Shown here piece by piece: positions 30,963 to 39,635 of a stretch of 39,635 nt of DNA; position 1 is the stretch's first letter; each line of letters opens with the position of its first letter. Origin of the DNA: an uncultured Bacteroidota bacterium. Its GTDB lineage: Bacteria; Bacteroidota; Bacteroidia; UKL13-3. The stretch is from NCBI GenBank assembly GCA_903927505.1, contig CAIYNF010000128.1:1-39635 (forward strand), read 5' to 3'. Position numbers and translations under genes: made by a program. Below the pieces are notes generated by a model that ran no database searches, was not told the origin of the DNA, and saw nothing but the letters and a program-made list of their open reading frames with translations.

Positions 30963-32747
30963 ATGGCGATGATACAAAATCAACTAAAAGAACAGCTTTC
31001 CCTTGCTTTGAAAGTTCTGTTTCAGCATGAAATAGCTGCTGAAAAATTGGTTATTGAAAACACAACATCAGATTATGAAGGTGATTTCACTTTTGTGGTT
31101 TTCCCGTTTTTAAAAATTTCTAGAAAAAATCCAGAGCAAACAGCTGAAGCTATTGGAAAGTATTTAACAGAAAACTTTTCATCGGTAGAAACTTTTCAGG
31201 TGGTAAAAGGATTTTTAAATATGAGTATCAAAGAGATTTTCTGGATTGATTTTTTGAAAAATACAGATGCCAATAGTCAATTTGGATTTCAAACACCCAA
31301 TAGCAAAGAATCTGTTTTAGTTGAATATTCATCGCCAAATACCAATAAACCTCTACATCTTGGCCATATTAGAAATAACCTGTTGGGATTCTCCGTTGCC
31401 GAAATTTTAAAAGCCAATGGTCATAAAGTGATTACCTGTAACTTGGTTAACGACAGAGGTATTCACATTTGCAAAAGTATGTATGCCTGGATGCAATATG
31501 GAAATGGCGAGACTCCTGAAACAACTGGTATTAAAGGTGATCACCTTGTTGGAAAATATTACGTTGTATTTGACAAACAATACAAAAAAGAAATAGAAGA
31601 ACTGCGCTTAAAAGGAATGAGCGAAGAGGATGCTGCTAAAAATGCGCCTTGTATAATAGCTGCGCAAGATTTATTGGTAAAGTGGGAAGCCAATGATGCC
31701 GAAACAGTGAACATTTGGAAAACCATGAATACTTGGGTATATGCGGGGTTCGACACTACCTATGAAAAGCTGGGCGTAAAGTTTGATCATTTTTATTATG
31801 AATCAAATACCTATTTATTAGGGAAAGAAATTGTTCAAGAAGGCCTTGGTAAAGGCGTATTTTTTACCAAAGAAAATGGTTCTGTTTGGATTGATTTAAC
31901 AGAAGATGGGTTCGATCAAAAATTGGTTTTGCGTGGAGATGGCACTTCAGTTTATATTACCCAAGACCTTGGTACTGCCGAATTGAAATTTGGTGATTTT
32001 CATTGTAACCGATCAATTTATGTGGTAGGAAATGAACAAGAATACCATTTTAAAGTATTGCAGTTAATTGCTTCAAAGCTTGGCAAAAGCTATGCTCCAG
32101 GAATTTACCACTTAAGTTATGGTATGGTAGAATTGCCGCATGGCAAAATGAAAAGCAGGGAAGGAACAGTAGTGGATGCAGATGATTTGATTCACGAAAT
32201 GGAAACCACCGCCGAAGAAACTACGAAGGCATTGGGTAAAATGGAAGGTGAGTCGGAAGAAAACTTGAAGTCATTGTACCATACCATTGGAATGGGTGCG
32301 CTTAAATACTATTTGTTGAAAGTGGATCCGAAGAAAAAAATGATGTTTAATCCAGAGGAAAGCATTGATTTTCAAGGAAACACCGGCCCTTTTATTCAAT
32401 ATACGCATGCACGTATTCGTTCTGTGTTGCGCAATGCCGGCAATTGGGATAGAAACTATGATTCGAGCGCCATTCAATTGTCGAAAGTTGAAAAAGAGCT
32501 GCTACAAAAATTATATTCTTATCCCATCATCATTCAGGAGGCAGGTAAAGACTTGAGCCCAGGCGTAATTTGTAACTATGTTTTTGAATTGGCAAAAATC
32601 TATAGTTTATTTTACCACGACCATCAAATATTGAAAGAAAGTAATTTGTCGCAAAGATCGTTACGCCTTGCTGCATGCGAACTTACAGCAAATGTGATTC
32701 GTTCGTCGTTTGCTTTGTTAGGAATTCAAGTTCCTGAAAAAATGTAA
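30963..32747 (+). CDS. argS: Arginyl-tRNA synthetase
   Basis: Class Ia aminoacyl-tRNA synthetase that charges tRNA-Arg with arginine; cytosolic, 594 residues. The N-terminal additional domain (about 1-110) precedes the catalytic core with SSPNTNKPLHLGHIRNN, in which HLGH at 132-135 is the HIGH signature. The second signature is KMKSREG at 395-401, in place of KMSK, as expected for ArgRS. The anticodon-binding DALR domain occupies the end (LRLAACELTANVIRSSFALLGI). The substrate Asn-Arg pair of the arginine pocket is in VNDRGIHICKS. Start ATG 30963 is used; a second ATG at 30969 would shorten it by two residues. The next genes may be read from the same promoter. Confidence 0.98.
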   Translation: MAMIQNQLKEQLSLALKVLFQHEIAAEKLVIENTTSDYEGDFTFVVFPFLKISRKNPEQTAEAIGKYLTENFSSVETFQVVKGFLNMSIKEIFWIDFLKNTDANSQFGFQTPNSKESVLVEYSSPNTNKPLHLGHIRNNLLGFSVAEILKANGHKVITCNLVNDRGIHICKSMYAWMQYGNGETPETTGIKGDHLVGKYYVVFDKQYKKEIEELRLKGMSEEDAAKNAPCIIAAQDLLVKWEANDAETVNIWKTMNTWVYAGFDTTYEKLGVKFDHFYYESNTYLLGKEIVQEGLGKGVFFTKENGSVWIDLTEDGFDQKLVLRGDGTSVYITQDLGTAELKFGDFHCNRSIYVVGNEQEYHFKVLQLIASKLGKSYAPGIYHLSYGMVELPHGKMKSREGTVVDADDLIHEMETTAEETTKALGKMEGESEENLKSLYHTIGMGALKYYLLKVDPKKKMMFNPEESIDFQGNTGPFIQYTHARIRSVLRNAGNWDRNYDSSAIQLSKVEKELLQKLYSYPIIIQEAGKDLSPGVICNYVFELAKIYSLFYHDHQILKESNLSQRSLRLAACELTANVIRSSFALLGIQVPEKM

Positions 32748-32786
32748 ATTTAAACTATTCGTAATTCTTGAAAAATTATTGTAAGT

Positions 32787-34166
32787 ATGACGCCCTTAGG
32801 TAAATTTAAAAATTATATTTTCTTTTTATTCGTGCTCGTTTCATTTACTTCTTGCGATCCAAGCAAGAAATTTATGAAGGAAGGCGATAAGCAATTTGAA
32901 TTGGGAAATAATGATGGAGCTGCCAATAATTATTACAATGCTTTGCTTGTAAATCCAAGTAAAATTGAAGCTGCACAGGCATTAAAGAAATCTGGAAATA
33001 TTGTTCTAATAAACAAATTTGGTGAGTTTGGCAAATATGTAGTTTCAAACGATGCAGAGAAATCGGTTCGACAATATTTGGCCTGTAAAAAGTATTACGA
33101 GAAATGTAGATCTGTTGGCGTTGATTTGGAATGGCCAACTATGTACGATCCAATTTATGAGGACATTAAAAACGATTACATAAGTAAGCTTTATGATAGG
33201 GGTTTAGATTTAATGCAAAACAATAAATTTGAACAAGCAGAAGTGGTGTTTACAAGCATTTCAGAAATTGATCCTAGCTACAAAAATGCTACAGTTTTGC
33301 GCTTAAAAAGTATCCTTGAACCACTCTACCAACATGGTGTAAAAATGATGGAATTAGAGAATTACAAAGAAGCTTACCGTGATTTCAACAAGGTAACAAA
33401 CCAAGATTTAACTTATAAAAATGCCAAACAATTGCGTGATGAAGTTTTGGCTAAAGCGAGTGTTGGACTTGGTGTTTTGCCAGTTCAAAATCAAACCCGT
33501 TACCAAGGATTTGATGTGCGTTTATACCAACAATTGGTTGCCTCTTTGGTGCAAAGTAAAAACCCATTTCTAAAGGTTGTGGATCGTTCATCTATAGAAA
33601 GCATGTTGCGTGAACAGCAATTAGGAATGAGCGGGGTTGTAGATCCAGAAAGTGCTGCAAAAGCAGGCAAATTAATAGGATTAAAATACGTTTTAATGAC
33701 CGCTATCAGCGATTTGAAATATGAAGATGATGGAATGATTAAAGATTCAATTGTGGCTTATGAGGCATACGCTGAAACCATTCCACCTAATATTCCTAAC
33801 GGATTACCTCAAACCGTAACCCGATTTAGAAAGGTAAAATACTGTGATACGCATCAAAAACGTCGTTTGTATTACAGGGTGTTTTACCAATTGGTTTCAA
33901 CCCAAACAGGACAGGTGGTGGAAAGTGAAGTTATCAATGAAGAAGCTTCAGATGAAGTGCATTATGCAACTTATAATGGTTCTGTTAAAACATTGTATCC
34001 AGAATTGCCTACGGGAAATTATATGCCTAGCAAGCCTGTTGCATTCAGAGAACAATTCAACCAAGTGAAGCACGAATTAAAAAGTAGAGAGGATATGATA
34101 CAACAAGTTTGCATGCAAATTTCTCAAAAAATAATAGCTGAAATTAATCTTTATATCGAAAAATAA
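32787..34166 (+). CDS. TPR-CsgG-type lipoprotein
   Basis: Envelope lipoprotein of 459 residues. The signal sequence (1-22) ends in a lipobox SFTS followed by Cys23. Three TPR-like segments follow (about 30-60, 134-168 and 172-205, e.g. YDRGLDLMQNNKFEQAEVVF). From about residue 220 the sequence matches the CsgG/LpoB-like fold: VGLGVLPVQNQTRYQGFDV, FLKVVDRSSIESMLREQQLG, AAKAGKLIGLKYVLMTAISD. CsgG forms the outer-membrane curli pore; LpoB-like relatives activate penicillin-binding proteins. No csgA/B/E/F gene is near; instead ribF follows 2 bases after the stop. The C-terminal 110 residues (YRVFYQLVSTQTGQVVES strand onward) complete the fold. Whether it makes a pore or acts as a regulator is unknown. 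Confidence 0.8.
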   Translation: MTPLGKFKNYIFFLFVLVSFTSCDPSKKFMKEGDKQFELGNNDGAANNYYNALLVNPSKIEAAQALKKSGNIVLINKFGEFGKYVVSNDAEKSVRQYLACKKYYEKCRSVGVDLEWPTMYDPIYEDIKNDYISKLYDRGLDLMQNNKFEQAEVVFTSISEIDPSYKNATVLRLKSILEPLYQHGVKMMELENYKEAYRDFNKVTNQDLTYKNAKQLRDEVLAKASVGLGVLPVQNQTRYQGFDVRLYQQLVASLVQSKNPFLKVVDRSSIESMLREQQLGMSGVVDPESAAKAGKLIGLKYVLMTAISDLKYEDDGMIKDSIVAYEAYAETIPPNIPNGLPQTVTRFRKVKYCDTHQKRRLYYRVFYQLVSTQTGQVVESEVINEEASDEVHYATYNGSVKTLYPELPTGNYMPSKPVAFREQFNQVKHELKSREDMIQQVCMQISQKIIAEINLYIEK

Positions 34167-34168
34167 AT

Positions 34169-35092
34169 ATGAAGGTTTACCATAGTTTAGATGAATTTAC
34201 AGCCCTTGAAAATGCCATTGTTACGCAGGGAACCTTTGATGGTGTTCACGCGGCTCATCAAGTTATTCTGAATAAATTAATAGGCATTGCCAAAGAGAAA
34301 AATGGCGAAACAGTAGTGATTACTTACGACCCACACCCTCGAATGGTTTTGTTTCCTGATGACCACGGTCTGCTGCTTTTAAATACGCTTGAGGAGAAAA
34401 TAAAATTACTAGAATCGGCAGGAATTGATCATTTATTAATTCTGCCTTTTACAAAAGTATTCTCCCGTTTAAGCTCATTAGATTTTATAAAAAATGTATT
34501 GGTTCGGATCGGAACAAAACATTTGGTGATTGGATATAACCACCGTTTTGGCAAAAATAGAGAGGGAAGCTTCTCTCATTTGAAAGAATTTGCCCCTAAT
34601 TATGGTTTTGAAATAAAGGAAATATCCGAACAAGATATTGATCAAATTTCTGTAAGTTCAACTAGAATAAGAGAAGCTTTGTTAAATGGCGAAGTGGCAC
34701 AAGCAGCTCGCTTTTTGGGCCGATCCTATTTGCTTTCAGGATTGGTTGTTGAAGGGAAAAAGTTGGGTCGAACCATAGGTTTTCCAACAGCTAACATCCA
34801 AATTAACGATACCTATAAATTAATTCCACATGATGGAGTATATGCCGTAAGGGTAAATATTGGTGATCAGAAATTTGGTGGAATGCTCAATATTGGCAAT
34901 AATCCAAGCATTGAGGGAAAAGGAAGAACTATAGAAGTTAACATATTTAATTTTAGTGAAACAATTTATAATCAAAGGATAAGTATTGAATTTGTTGATA
35001 AACTACGTAATGAAGTAAAATTTATTAATCTCGATGCATTAAAAACTCAATTGCAATGTGATAAATTGCAAGCATTGGAGGTTTTGGTTTGA
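34169..35092 (+). CDS. ribF: Bifunctional riboflavin kinase/FMN adenylyltransferase
   Basis: Cytosolic enzyme that makes FMN and then FAD from riboflavin with two ATP. It has 307 residues, normal length. The N-terminal adenylyltransferase domain (1 to about 180) has the nucleotidyltransferase motif GTFDGVHAAHQ (21-31), with Ala where Gly usually precedes the second His, then YDPHP (53-57), GYNHRFGKNREG and the ISxSSTRIR-type motif VSSTRIREAL. The C-terminal flavokinase domain (about 183-307) has GRTIGFPTANI, DGVYAVRV and MLNIGNNPSIEG. It starts 2 bases after the TPR-CsgG stop and is followed by the peptidase gene after 16 bases. Confidence 0.96.
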   Translation: MKVYHSLDEFTALENAIVTQGTFDGVHAAHQVILNKLIGIAKEKNGETVVITYDPHPRMVLFPDDHGLLLLNTLEEKIKLLESAGIDHLLILPFTKVFSRLSSLDFIKNVLVRIGTKHLVIGYNHRFGKNREGSFSHLKEFAPNYGFEIKEISEQDIDQISVSSTRIREALLNGEVAQAARFLGRSYLLSGLVVEGKKLGRTIGFPTANIQINDTYKLIPHDGVYAVRVNIGDQKFGGMLNIGNNPSIEGKGRTIEVNIFNFSETIYNQRISIEFVDKLRNEVKFINLDALKTQLQCDKLQALEVLV

Positions 35093-35108
35093 ACCAAAAA
35101 ATAGCAGC

Positions 35109-36071
35109 ATGAGATTAAAGTTATTTATATATATTTTCCTTTTTGTTTCAGTTGGTTTTATAAATAAACTACAAGCGCAAACTACGGAAGGTTCAGATTC
35201 TACAGAGATTTTCGAGGAGCCGGAAGAAGATGAGGAAGAAGCTGCAGAATACGATAGTGTTGTTGTAAGTAGTTCGGAAAAATATTGGGATTTTATTCGA
35301 CCAAGAAATTTTATGTTTGATACGGCCTATGCGCCGGCACATATATTTTATGATTCTTGGGATACGATCACTATCAATCCCTATAAGACCGATTTAAAAA
35401 CAATGGAAGATACCATTCGTTTGGTATTGGCAGATTTTGATGATTGTTCTTTTCACCCACCGGCAATTGGTGATGTAACTTCAAATTTTGGTTTTAGAAA
35501 TTGGGGAAGACGTCAGAAATTTCATTTTGGAACCGATATCCGAATGGAAGTGGGTGATCCTGTTTACGCGGCTTTTGAAGGTGTAGTGCGCATTGCCAAG
35601 CGTAGTTCAGATTATGGGTATGTGGTTTTAATTCGCCATAACAATGGACTTGAAACTTTGTACGCGCATTTTTCTCAATTATTGGCTTATCCTGGTCAGC
35701 CTGTGAAAGGCGGAAATATAATTGGATTGGCAGGAAGTACTGGAAGGTCAACTGGGCCGCATTTGCATTTTGAAGTACGTTTCCAAGGCGAAAAAATAGA
35801 CCCAGCTACCATTATTCATTTTCCAACTGGATCGCTTTTAAACGACACCTTTCAAGTTGATAAAGGTTGTTTTAAACATTTGTATGATGTGCAAGCAGCA
35901 AAATTGCGTGCTAAGAGCATCAAATCTCCCAAATACATAAAGGCGCACAAAGGTGATACACTAATTAAGATTGCTAACCGCTATGATGTAAGTGTTAAAA
36001 AACTATCTAAATTAAATGGCATGAAAGCCAAAACTAAAATTAAGAAGGGTAGGAGAATCCGTTTGAGATAA
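35109..36071 (+). CDS. Secreted M23 (LytM-type) peptidase with C-terminal LysM
   Basis: Periplasmic peptidoglycan endopeptidase of 320 residues from the ATG at 35109. That start gives a signal peptide (1-24, ending LQAQ); an upstream in-frame ATG at 35058 lies inside ribF. An acidic low-complexity stretch (33-48) follows. The M23 domain (about 117-237) keeps all zinc and catalytic residues: His139 and Asp143 in FHFGTDI, His187 in YAHFSQ, and His218 and His220 in PHLHFE. This implies an active enzyme rather than an EnvC/NlpD-type activator. A LysM peptidoglycan-binding module occupies residues 277-320. It is convergent with the DUF59 gene, 8 bases apart. Confidence 0.93.
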   Translation: MRLKLFIYIFLFVSVGFINKLQAQTTEGSDSTEIFEEPEEDEEEAAEYDSVVVSSSEKYWDFIRPRNFMFDTAYAPAHIFYDSWDTITINPYKTDLKTMEDTIRLVLADFDDCSFHPPAIGDVTSNFGFRNWGRRQKFHFGTDIRMEVGDPVYAAFEGVVRIAKRSSDYGYVVLIRHNNGLETLYAHFSQLLAYPGQPVKGGNIIGLAGSTGRSTGPHLHFEVRFQGEKIDPATIIHFPTGSLLNDTFQVDKGCFKHLYDVQAAKLRAKSIKSPKYIKAHKGDTLIKIANRYDVSVKKLSKLNGMKAKTKIKKGRRIRLR

Positions 36072-36079
36072 AAAGGGAA

Positions 36080-36394
36080 TTATAAAAATCCCAGTTGTAA
36101 TTTTGCCGATTCACTCATTAAATCTTGGCTCCAAGGTGGATCAAAAGTTACACGAACTTCCACTTCATTTACTCCTTCAATAGCACCAACTTTTTCTTTG
36201 ATTTCTGCTGGCATACTTTGCGCCGCTGGGCAAAAAGGGGAGGTAAGCGACATTACAATTTCAATATTTAGTTCGTGTGATACATTTACTTCATATATCA
36301 ATCCTAACTCATAGATATTGACAGGAATTTCTGGGTCAAAAATAGTTTGAATTACCTGTATGGCCTCGTTTTGAACTTCTACGAAATTTTTCAT
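36080..36394 (-). CDS. DUF59/MIP18-family Fe-S assembly protein (SufT-like)
   Basis: Small cytosolic protein of 104 residues from the MIP18/DUF59 family that helps Fe-S cluster maturation or delivery. Conserved blocks: DPEIPVNIYELGLIYEV near residues 20-36, the SLTSPFCPAAQSMPAEI segment with the conserved Cys, and the end FDPPWSQDLMSE. It is a single-domain SufT-type protein, lacking the ParA-like ATPase half of Mrp. It is the last gene of the suf operon, starting 25 bases after sufE, which supports an Fe-S role. Precise function is not settled in the family. Confidence 0.9.
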   Translation of the reverse strand: MKNFVEVQNEAIQVIQTIFDPEIPVNIYELGLIYEVNVSHELNIEIVMSLTSPFCPAAQSMPAEIKEKVGAIEGVNEVEVRVTFDPPWSQDLMSESAKLQLGFL

Positions 36395-36419
36395 TAATTT
36401 TAATTTTTTTATATTTTAA

Positions 36420-36842
36420 CTATTGCGCTTTGTTAAGTGCAAAAGCATACATTTTCATTTGTTTGATCATGCTGGAAAAGCCATTGCTGCGCTGCGATCC
36501 AATCATGTGGCTCATGCCAATTTTTTCAATAAAGTAGAGCTCACTGCTCATTATTTCTTCGGGTGTTTTACCTCCCCAAATCTTAACCAATAAACTTACC
36601 AAACCTTTGGTAATTTCTGTATTACTATCTGCTTCAAAGAATAATTTACCCTCTTCAAATACAGGAAATAACCACACTTTACTCTGACAACCTTTTACAA
36701 TATACTCCTCGGTTTGATGCGCTGGAGTCATTGGTGGAAGCCTCTTGCCAAGATCCATCAAATAAAACAACTTGCTTTCCATGTCGTCTTCAAACAAAGA
36801 AAAATCTGCAATAATATCGTCTTGAATTTCTGTGATTGTCAT
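36420..36842 (-). CDS. sufE: SufE, sulfur acceptor for SufS
   Basis: Cytosolic sulfur-transfer protein of 140 residues. It accepts persulfide sulfur from SufS on its catalytic cysteine and hands it to the SufBCD scaffold. The active Cys52 lies in the family loop VKGCQSKVW, close to the E. coli position. The conserved N-terminal helix and LGKRLPPM (31-38) and the C-terminal RSNGFSSMIKQMK are present. It starts 6 bases after the sufS stop on the minus strand, forming a compact sufS-sufE pair. Confidence 0.95.
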   Translation of the reverse strand: MTITEIQDDIIADFSLFEDDMESKLFYLMDLGKRLPPMTPAHQTEEYIVKGCQSKVWLFPVFEEGKLFFEADSNTEITKGLVSLLVKIWGGKTPEEIMSSELYFIEKIGMSHMIGSQRSNGFSSMIKQMKMYAFALNKAQ

Positions 36843-36848
36843 GATAAA

Positions 36849-38093
36849 TTAACCGCGTTCAAGCATTTTTTTTAGTGATTCCAATAATATATCAATTTCT
36901 TCAACTGTATTATAAAAAGCAAATGATGCCCTCACCGTTCCTTCAATACCATAAAATTGCATCAAGGGTTGGGTACAGTGATGACCAGTTCTAACTGCAA
37001 TTCCTTTGGCATCTAGCATAAGTCCAATATCAAAATGGTGTTTGTTTTCCATTACAAATGATTGAACAGCTACTTTATTTTTTGCTGTTCCAATGAATGA
37101 AATGGCTTTCTCTCCAAAGGTATTTTGTAAGGCATATAAGCCATTTACAAAATGGGTTAATAAACTTTGCTCGTATTGGGCAATAGCATCTTTCCCTAAA
37201 ACCGTAACATATTTTATTGCTTCGTTGAAAGCAATTACATCGCCAATATTGGGCGTGCCAGCCTCAAATTTAAAAGGTATGGAATTGTAGGTGGTTTTTT
37301 CAAAACTTACTTCTTTTATCATTTCTCCACCACCTTGGTAGGGTGGCATAGTTTCTAATAATTTTCTCTTTCCATATAAAACACCCAAGCCTGTTGGGCC
37401 ATATAATTTATGCGAACTCAATGCCAAGAAATCAATAGCTAAGTCCTGCACATCAATTTCTATATGTGAGCCAGCTTGTGCGCCGTCAATCATAACAACA
37501 GCATTGAATTGATGCGCCAAATCAATAATATCCTTAATTGGGTTAATTGTACCTAAGGCATTGCTAGCCCACACGCAGCTTACAATTTTGGTTCGAACCG
37601 AAAGCAAAGATTGGTAATGTTGCATGTCCAATTCTCCATTGAAATGCATATCAATAACTTTAATTACAGCTCCTGTTTCTTCTGCAATCATTTGCCATGG
37701 CACAATATTGCTATGGTGCTCCATTTGGCTTAAAATAATTTCATCGCCAGCAGTAAGATACTTACGACCATAACTTTGCGCCACCAAATTGATACTTTCG
37801 GTAACGCCTTTGGTGAAAATAATTTCTTCAGATTCATTGGCATTTATAAAAGCCTGAACCGATTTTCTAGTAGCTTCAAATAAGCCTGTTGATCTATCCG
37901 CTAAAGTGTGCGCACCTCTGTGAATATTGGCGTTGTGTAGACTGTAATAAGTATTTAAGGCATCAATTACAGTAAGTGGTTTTTGAGTAGTAGCAGCATT
38001 GTCAAAATAAACCAAATCCTTGCCATTCACCTTTTGGTGCAGGATAGGAAATTGTTTTCTAATGCTATCAATATCTAATAAGGTGCTACTCAT
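36849..38093 (-). CDS. sufS: SufS cysteine desulfurase
   Basis: PLP-dependent group II cysteine desulfurase that takes sulfur from L-cysteine for Fe-S cluster assembly; cytosolic, 414 residues. The PLP lysine is Lys229 in LSSHKLYGPTG. The catalytic Cys373 is in RTGHHCTQP, in the short-loop arrangement of SufS that needs SufE as activator. The N-terminus YFDNAATTQKP and the cofactor-stacking region MEHHSNIVPWQ are typical. sufE follows directly, and sufD precedes it by 25 bases. Confidence 0.97.
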   Translation of the reverse strand: MSSTLLDIDSIRKQFPILHQKVNGKDLVYFDNAATTQKPLTVIDALNTYYSLHNANIHRGAHTLADRSTGLFEATRKSVQAFINANESEEIIFTKGVTESINLVAQSYGRKYLTAGDEIILSQMEHHSNIVPWQMIAEETGAVIKVIDMHFNGELDMQHYQSLLSVRTKIVSCVWASNALGTINPIKDIIDLAHQFNAVVMIDGAQAGSHIEIDVQDLAIDFLALSSHKLYGPTGLGVLYGKRKLLETMPPYQGGGEMIKEVSFEKTTYNSIPFKFEAGTPNIGDVIAFNEAIKYVTVLGKDAIAQYEQSLLTHFVNGLYALQNTFGEKAISFIGTAKNKVAVQSFVMENKHHFDIGLMLDAKGIAVRTGHHCTQPLMQFYGIEGTVRASFAFYNTVEEIDILLESLKKMLERG

Positions 38094-38118
38094 TTTAGTT
38101 TGTAATGTTTATAAAACA

Positions 38119-39408
38119 TTATAATTTACGCTCAATTTCTTCTTCTAAAATCTGAACCAACTCAGGAATTTTTATCTTTTCGGCAATATCTGCGGCGTAT
38201 GCATTCAATAATAATTTCCTTGCCTCAAGTTCTGAAATTCCTCTGCTACGCAAGTAAAACATGGGCTCTTCATCTAATTGGCCAATTGTTGCTCCGTGCG
38301 TACATTTTACATCGTCTGCAAAAATTTCTAATTGAGGTTTTGTATTTACAGTGGCATCATTGCTCAAAAGAATATTCATATTTCTTTGGTAAGCATTGGT
38401 TTTTTGGGCATCTACATGCACCATAATTTTGCCATTAAATACCGCAGTAGAATTGTCTCTTAAAATTCCTTTGTATTTTTCATCACTGTAACCATTCGGC
38501 ATGGCATGATCAACGCGGCTGTGGTTATCTACAAACTGAGAGCCATCTGTAATGTATAAACCATATAATAAACTATTGCAATTTTGCCCATTCATATAGA
38601 AGTGCAAATTGTTCCTAATCCATTGCCCATCTAAGCTTAGCGTTACCTGGTTAATATTTGTGTTTCCATTTTGAAATACCTGCGTAAAATTATTGTGGTA
38701 GGTTTCACCTTTTGCTCTTTGCACTTTGTAATGCTCCAAACTGGCATTGTTATCTACAAAAATTTCATTCACCACATTGGTAAAGGAAGCATGTTCGCCA
38801 ATGGCAATATAATTTTCTATGATACTGCCATGTGCAGATTCTTCAATTACAATAAGGTTTCTAGGTTGTTGAAAAATTCCATGTTGCGTAGCATCCGTAA
38901 TATTGGTAAGCATCAAAGGGTATTTCATTTTTTTGCCTTTTGGCACATAAACAAAAGCACCATCACTCATTAAAGCGGTGTTCATGGCAACCATACCCTG
39001 ACCTTCAACAGCGGCATATTTTCCAAAATGTTGGGTAATAATTGCAGCGTTTCCTTTTCTGGCATTGGCTATACTACTTATCACAATATCCGCATCTTCT
39101 TCTAGGAAAACAGATAGTTCAGGAAAAAGACATCCGTTTACAAATACCAATTTGTTACACGCGATGGTATTTAATATACCTGCTTCCAACAGTGATTTAG
39201 CATCTAATTCACTTACGCAAGATTGGGTAAAATTGCCTTCAGAAATTTTTCTAATACTGGTGTATTTCCATTCTTCATTTTTGAGGGTAGGTAAGCCACA
39301 TTTTTCTAATTCTAAAAATGCATTGTTACGTGTCTCAAAAAACGAATCTTTCTCAGCCTGCGCAGCATAAGCGGAAAAATCACTTTTTATTTGATCCAAT
39401 AAATTCAT
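38119..39408 (-). CDS. sufD: SufD, scaffold protein of the SufBCD complex
   Basis: Subunit of the SufBC2D Fe-S scaffold. SufD is the SufB paralogue needed for iron entry; cytosolic, 429 residues. The beta-helix core is evident from repeated hydrophobic strands, for example FVYVPKGKKMKYPLMLTNI and SLLYGLYITDGSQFVDNHSR. The conserved end includes KPQLEIFADDVKCTHGATIG, with the His/Cys of the SufB/SufD interface, and MFYLRSRGI. I place the start at ATG 39408: an in-frame ATG at 39450 would overlap sufC. The gene begins 25 bases after the sufC stop. Confidence 0.95.
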   Translation of the reverse strand: MNLLDQIKSDFSAYAAQAEKDSFFETRNNAFLELEKCGLPTLKNEEWKYTSIRKISEGNFTQSCVSELDAKSLLEAGILNTIACNKLVFVNGCLFPELSVFLEEDADIVISSIANARKGNAAIITQHFGKYAAVEGQGMVAMNTALMSDGAFVYVPKGKKMKYPLMLTNITDATQHGIFQQPRNLIVIEESAHGSIIENYIAIGEHASFTNVVNEIFVDNNASLEHYKVQRAKGETYHNNFTQVFQNGNTNINQVTLSLDGQWIRNNLHFYMNGQNCNSLLYGLYITDGSQFVDNHSRVDHAMPNGYSDEKYKGILRDNSTAVFNGKIMVHVDAQKTNAYQRNMNILLSNDATVNTKPQLEIFADDVKCTHGATIGQLDEEPMFYLRSRGISELEARKLLLNAYAADIAEKIKIPELVQILEEEIERKL

Positions 39409-39433
39409 CTTGTTTTTTCTTGGTGCTATGAAT

Positions 39434-39635
39434 CTATTTAGCAGATTCAACTTCTTGTTTGATCCAATCGTAACCTTTAACTTCTAGTTCTTTGGCCAAA
39501 GAAGCATCACCACTTTTTACAATTCTTCCTTTGTACAATACATGCACAAAATCAGGTACAATATAATCCAATAATCGTTGGTAATGGGTAATCACTAAAA
39601 AGCTTCTTTCTGGCGTTCTAAGCTTGTTTACACCT
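39434..39635 (-). CDS. sufC: SufC ATPase, C-terminal fragment (5' part beyond the window)
   Basis: Only the last 66 residues are inside the window. I read them from the right edge to the TAG at 39436-39434. The segment [20 protein letters not shown] contains the H-loop histidine of the ABC ATPase, followed by [20 protein letters not shown] and YDWIKQE, the standard SufC C-terminus. SufC is the ATPase of the SufBCD scaffold that drives cluster assembly. sufB is expected to lie further right, upstream in the operon. Confidence 0.93.
   Translation of the reverse strand, partial: GVNKLRTPERSFLVITHYQRLLDYIVPDFVHVLYKGRIVKSGDASLAKELEVKGYDWIKQEVESAK

Noticed and set aside
36066-36095. GGGA...TCCC mini-hairpin between the M23 peptidase and DUF59 genes as a bidirectional terminator
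   Set aside because: The stem is only four bases and the flanking T-tract is weak; not supportable.
1-39635. Search for tRNA genes, CRISPR arrays, insertion sequences, phage genes and toxin-antitoxin pairs
   Set aside because: No regularly spaced repeats, transposase or integrase motifs or tRNA cloverleaf were seen; gaps between genes are all under about 220 bases.

Overview
The window looks like chromosome of a low-GC member of the Bacteroidota (Bacteroidetes). Three things support this. There is a bamD / small omega-like RNA polymerase subunit / coaBC / DUF4835 block, and a PD40-OmpA protein with the layout of type IX secretion PorE. Several genes are preceded by the phylum's TAnnTTTG -7 promoter box. 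I cannot resolve the genus; kynurenine-pathway genes fit free-living Sphingobacteriales/Chitinophagales-like lineages. I see no mobile element, phage gene, CRISPR array, tRNA or rRNA. Coding density is very high: the longest non-coding stretches are about 220 and 205 bases, both between divergent genes.

Left part (1-7770). On the minus strand lie an NlpC/P60 peptidoglycan hydrolase, 3-hydroxyanthranilate 3,4-dioxygenase and a secreted GH13 amylase-type enzyme cut by the window edge. Divergent from these is a seven-gene plus-strand cluster: BamD, a small bitopic protein, the omega-like subunit, CoaBC, DUF4835, a VIT-family metal transporter and a small secreted Cys-rich protein.

Middle part (7767-21218), mostly minus strand. 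A LOG-type phosphoribohydrolase, a PIN-PhoH ATPase, thioredoxin reductase with a clear terminator, a DEAD-box-type RNA helicase, an ACMSD-type amidohydrolase and an AIM24-family protein come first. A plus-strand pair of tandem TIP30/HTATIP2-like Rossmann proteins follows, one with a degenerate catalytic site. Then come EamA transporter, PurC, the PorE-like protein, a SixA-like phosphatase and TsaD.

Right part (21252-39635). A giant TamB-like protein, an IPNS-type oxygenase and a DUF2079 membrane protein converge on a BadF-type sugar kinase. Next are a YbdL-type aminotransferase, a CBS-pair protein with terminator, ArgS, a TPR-CsgG lipoprotein, RibF and an M23-LysM peptidase. The window ends in a minus-strand SUF iron-sulfur operon (sufC-sufD-sufS-sufE-DUF59) running in from beyond the right edge.

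The genes are largely housekeeping: envelope biogenesis, cofactors (CoA, FAD, Fe-S), tRNA charging and modification, purines. The two kynurenine enzymes act in sequence on 3-hydroxyanthranilate. No obvious new defence or biosynthetic system is visible. The less-explained items are two matching dyad sites (28907-28930 and 30288-30311), hairpins at the coaBC and purC start codons, the TPR-CsgG lipoprotein, the degenerate tandem Rossmann paralogue and two unrecognised small envelope proteins.
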